Shown in pieces: positions 6,677 through 6,878 of a stretch of 6,878 nucleotides of DNA. Numbering within the stretch: the first letter of the stretch is position 1; each line of letters begins with the position of its first letter. The translations under genes were made by a program, and so were the position numbers. Origin of the DNA: Clostridiales bacterium (lineage in GTDB: Bacteria > Bacillota > Clostridia > Lachnospirales > WQUN01); the NCBI GenBank assembly GCA_031254075.1, contig JAIRVD010000072.1, positions 1-6,878 on the forward strand. Reading direction: 5' to 3'. The notes under the pieces were generated by a model, which had not been told where the DNA came from, made no database searches, and was given only the letters and a program-made list of their open reading frames with translations.

Positions 6677-6878
6677 TCATAACCACGGCAACTCATCATC
6701 CGATGTTGCTTTTGTTGGTTCGGGTTCACCCCATGTTGCTTCCGGTTCGGGTTCGTCCCAAGTCATTTCGGGTTTTTCTTCTTCCCATGTTGGTTCGGGT
6801 TGCGGTTTTTCTTCGATTACTGCTTCTTCGACTGTTTCTTCTTGCATTATTTCTTCACTAATTATTTCTTCTTCAATT
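6677..6878 (-). CDS. C-terminal tail of an acidic, Trp-repeat protein (5' part beyond window)
   Basis: The last 66 residues of a gene entering from the right edge, ending at TGA (6677-6679). The visible part opens with a Glu-rich stretch (residues 1-23: 12 or more Glu). It is followed by about three and a half copies of a 9-residue unit ending in TW (Trp at 31, 40 and 49), in which E, P and PE dominate. The last residues are SDDELPWL. This is certainly a disordered acidic tail; the folded part, and thus the function, lies outside the window. The end resembles the acidic tip of single-stranded-DNA-binding proteins (DDDLPF or DDIPF type), which recruits partners, but a Glu/Pro-rich linker ending in a hydrophobic patch occurs in other proteins too. 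The next gene starts 75 bp downstream on the same strand, so co-transcription is likely but less sure than for the others. Confidence 0.75.
   Translation of the reverse strand, partial: IEEEIISEEIMQEETVEEAVIEEKPQPEPTWEEEKPEMTWDEPEPEATWGEPEPTKATSDDELPWL
6704..6811 (-). repeat. 27-bp imperfect tandem repeat (9-residue TW unit)
   Basis: In the acidic tail, units EKPQPEPTW, EEEKPEMTW and DEPEPEATW stand back to back (6731-6811), with a decayed fourth unit GEPEPTKAT (6704-6730). The Trp codons are exactly 27 nt apart. The DNA shows it directly on the plus strand as recurring ggttcgggtt and cccatgtt blocks. Confidence 0.8.

Overview
The window reads as one tightly packed, minus-strand bacterial gene cluster of at least six genes, in transcription order from right to left. 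Genes are dense, Shine-Dalgarno sequences are canonical (GGAGG or AAGGAGA) and the standard code applies. One protein has a typical Sec signal peptide. Base composition is intermediate, with AT-rich stretches among many GCG/CGC/GCC codons. I cannot name the organism: the secreted LRR protein and strong ribosome sites would fit several anaerobic or social bacterial phyla, and nothing here is diagnostic.

Layout in transcription order: (1) 6677-6878, the acidic C-terminal tail of a gene entering from the right, with a 9-residue Trp repeat and an SSB-like DELPWL end. (2) 5984-6601, a 205-aa protein predicted to be beta-rich, with no recognised function. (3) 4264-5967, a TRAFAC-type GTPase with a split Cys-pair (zinc-ribbon-like) element. 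(4) 1308-4247, a 979-aa protein resembling GTPase-associated protein 1 (GAP1), here ending in a two-helix membrane hairpin. (5) 506-1279, a secreted single-pass LRR protein with a very acidic stalk. (6) 1-489, the start of a three-TM protein with a von Willebrand A (vWA) domain, cut by the left edge. Gaps between genes 2 to 6 are 16, 16, 28 and 16 bp, each holding a ribosome site, so these five genes look like one operon. The gap before gene 2 is 75 bp.

The GTPase plus GAP1 pair matches, by recollection of the family, the GTPase-centred conflict systems described by Aravind and colleagues (Kaur et al. 2020) in multicellular or social bacteria. What looks less ordinary is the accessory set: an extracytoplasmic LRR sensor-like protein, a membrane-anchored vWA protein and a membrane-anchored GAP1-like protein in the same transcript. 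A reasonable hypothesis, not shown by sequence alone, is a membrane-bound sensing and switching complex: LRR ectodomain outside, GTPase and GAP1 inside, vWA as metal-dependent adaptor. No RNA genes, insertion sequences, CRISPR arrays, convincing promoters or terminators were seen.
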